Source: Candidatus Sabulitectum sp. (GTDB lineage Bacteria; Fermentibacterota; Fermentibacteria; Fermentibacterales; JCC-6). From it: DNA of 7,304 bases. The position numbers and the translations under genes were made by a program. The notes beneath the pieces are model-generated. The model worked only from the letters and a program-made list of their open reading frames with translations. It did not search any database and was not told the origin of the DNA. Below, piece by piece: positions 5,874 through 7,304 of the stretch (the first letter of the stretch is position 1; every line of letters starts with the position of its first letter). The stretch lies in NCBI GenBank assembly GCA_029934845.1, contig JAOZLN010000123.1, forward strand, positions 1 to 7,304, given 5' to 3'.

Positions 5874-7304
5874 ATGATACATGGCAGTATTGACAAGATA
5901 GCCGGTCCGCTGGTGGTCGCCACTGGTATGACGGAAGCAAAGATGTTTGATGTTGTCTTTGTTTCAGATTATCGGCTGATCGGTGAGATTATAGAATTAA
6001 AAGGAGATAAGGCCTCTATTCAGGTTTACGAAGAAACCGGAGGACTTAAGCCCGGAGATCCGGTTTATCAGACTGGCCATCCTCTTTCTGTTCAGCTTGG
6101 GCCGGGATTGCTGACATCTATTTATGATGGAATTCAGCGTCCTCTTGATAAGGTCAGAGAGCAGGCTGGAGACTGGATCACAAGAGGAATTAACATTCCG
6201 GGTCTGGATCACGAGAAACTGTGGTCTTTCACGCCTGAATTGAAAGTGGGAGAGAAAGTTTCTGGAGGAGAACTCATCGGAACTGTTCCGGAAACAGAGT
6301 TGATCATTCACAAAATTATGGTACGCCCGGGAAACTGCGGTGAAGTGACATTTGTGCTTGATAAAGGCGATTACAACATCGACACAGTGGTTGCGAAGGT
6401 AAAAACCGAAGCCGGGAAAACCATTGAGATGAATATGTACCAGGAATGGCCTGTTCGAAAATCGAGACCGGTGAGCACAAAGCTTGCTCCCGAAGAGCCT
6501 CTTATAACAGGTCAAAGGGCGATTGATACATTCTTCCCTGTAGGTAAGGGAGGGACGGCATGTGTTCCAGGCCCGTTTGGAAGCGGTAAAACGGTTATTC
6601 AGCATCAGCTTGCAAAGTGGGCGGATACTGAAATAGTTATTTATGTAGGGTGTGGTGAACGCGGTAACGAAATGACCGATGTTCTTCAGGAATTCCCGGA
6701 ACTCAAGGATCCAAAGAGCGGCAAACCCCTTATTCTCAAAACCGTTCTTGTGGCTAACACATCCAACATGCCCGTTGCTGCCCGAGAGGCAAGTGTGTAC
6801 ACCGGTATTACAATAGCCGAGTATTTCAGAGATATGGGTTACTCGGTAGCTCTCATGGCAGATTCAACCAGTCGCTGGGCGGAAGCAATGAGAGAAATGT
6901 CCGGCCGACTTGAGGAAATGCCGGGAGAAGAAGGTTATCCTGCCTACCTTGGAACTCGAATTGCAGAGTTCTACGAAAGGGCGGGCAAGGTGCAGTGTCT
7001 TGGGGGAGATAGAGTGGGAGAGCTTACGGTTGTTGGTGCTGTAAGCCCTGCCGGAGGAGATTTGTCTGATCCGGTGGTTCAGTCAACTCTTCGAGTTGTT
7101 AAGGTATTCTGGAGTCTGCAGGCAGAGCTTGCTTACATGCGTCACTTCCCGGCCATTGGCTGGCTTGACAGTTACAGTCTCTACACCAAGAACCTCAAAG
7201 ATTACTACGACAGAGTGCAGGGTGTAGACTGGGTGCCCACTGTTAAGAGGGCAATGGCTCTTCTGCAGGATGAGTCAAACCTTCTTGAAATAGCAAGGCT
7301 GGTG
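5874..7304 (+). CDS. atpA: V/A-type ATPase catalytic subunit A, 3' end beyond the window
   Basis: Subunit A hydrolyses or makes ATP at the A/B interfaces of the cytoplasmic head. The window holds 477 residues in frame with no stop; the family is about 580-600, so roughly the last 100-120 residues (C-terminal helical domain) are missing. Residues 1 to about 75 are the beta-barrel (IHGSIDKIAGPLVVA). About 110-200 is the bulge insertion that distinguishes A from F1 beta. The nucleotide domain has Walker A GPFGSGKT (233-240, K239), the catalytic glutamate E262 in GCGERGNEM, Walker B ending at D330 in ALMADSTSRWAEAMRE, and MPGEEGYPAYLGTR around 349-361. No active-site residue is lost. The start ATG has GGAGGA (5864-5869) four bases upstream; a gap of 13 bases follows F. 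Near the right edge, three positions of a usually conserved stretch differ (Q416, M422, G429). Confidence 0.98.
   Translation, partial: MIHGSIDKIAGPLVVATGMTEAKMFDVVFVSDYRLIGEIIELKGDKASIQVYEETGGLKPGDPVYQTGHPLSVQLGPGLLTSIYDGIQRPLDKVREQAGDWITRGINIPGLDHEKLWSFTPELKVGEKVSGGELIGTVPETELIIHKIMVRPGNCGEVTFVLDKGDYNIDTVVAKVKTEAGKTIEMNMYQEWPVRKSRPVSTKLAPEEPLITGQRAIDTFFPVGKGGTACVPGPFGSGKTVIQHQLAKWADTEIVIYVGCGERGNEMTDVLQEFPELKDPKSGKPLILKTVLVANTSNMPVAAREASVYTGITIAEYFRDMGYSVALMADSTSRWAEAMREMSGRLEEMPGEEGYPAYLGTRIAEFYERAGKVQCLGGDRVGELTVVGAVSPAGGDLSDPVVQSTLRVVKVFWSLQAELAYMRHFPAIGWLDSYSLYTKNLKDYYDRVQGVDWVPTVKRAMALLQDESNLLEIARLV

Noticed and set aside
5997..6605. A 202-codon open frame on the - strand
   Set aside because: It lies entirely antisense to the clearly coding subunit A gene, with a composition typical of a reverse-strand shadow and no recognisable domain.

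Overview
The window reads as a mid-GC bacterial chromosome segment with all supported genes on the + strand. It falls into two parts: a short envelope/cytoskeleton module (about 1-969) and the first seven genes of a V/A-type ATPase operon (about 1152 to the right edge). A bacterium is favoured over an archaeon because of the bactofilin, a plausible sigma70-type promoter, strong Shine-Dalgarno sites and frequent GTG/TTG starts. The exact phylum cannot be settled from this sequence. V/A-ATPase-bearing anaerobic or candidate phyla are reasonable guesses, for example spirochaete, Fibrobacterota or Fermentibacterota relatives.

Left part. Bases 2-163 are an open frame cut by the window edge, possibly the 3' end of an unrecognised gene. 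A good promoter candidate (TTGACC, 17 bp, TAGATT) follows. It leads into a 119-residue single-pass membrane protein with a cytoplasmic tail and a coiled coil. This protein looks like the N-terminal part of the M23 peptidases that commonly accompany bactofilins, but the peptidase domain is absent. A compact 119-residue bactofilin follows 14 bases later. A 182-base gap (970-1151) with one perfect 7-bp inverted repeat separates this module from the ATPase genes.

Right part. The order is subunits H(G)-I-K-E-C-F-A, the same order as the Thermus and Enterococcus operons, so B and D are expected just beyond the right edge. Genes are tightly packed: a 1-base overlap for H/I, then gaps of 28, 10, 2, 8 and 13 bases. 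A forms the catalytic head (B expected downstream). E and H form the peripheral stalks. C and F link the rotor to the head. I is the ion-channel stator and K forms the rotating ring. All reading frames are intact; only A is truncated, by the window edge at residue 477.

Most informative point: the K subunit carries every side-chain ligand of the Na+ site known from Enterococcus hirae NtpK, so this enzyme is predicted to move Na+ rather than H+. Other points worth a look are the peptidase-less membrane partner next to the bactofilin, the TTG start of K with a nested ATG-AAT-TGA, and a hairpin at the C/F junction. I see no mobile element, CRISPR array, tRNA or rRNA. Apart from the unusual neighbour arrangement, this is a recognisable system and not a wholly new one.
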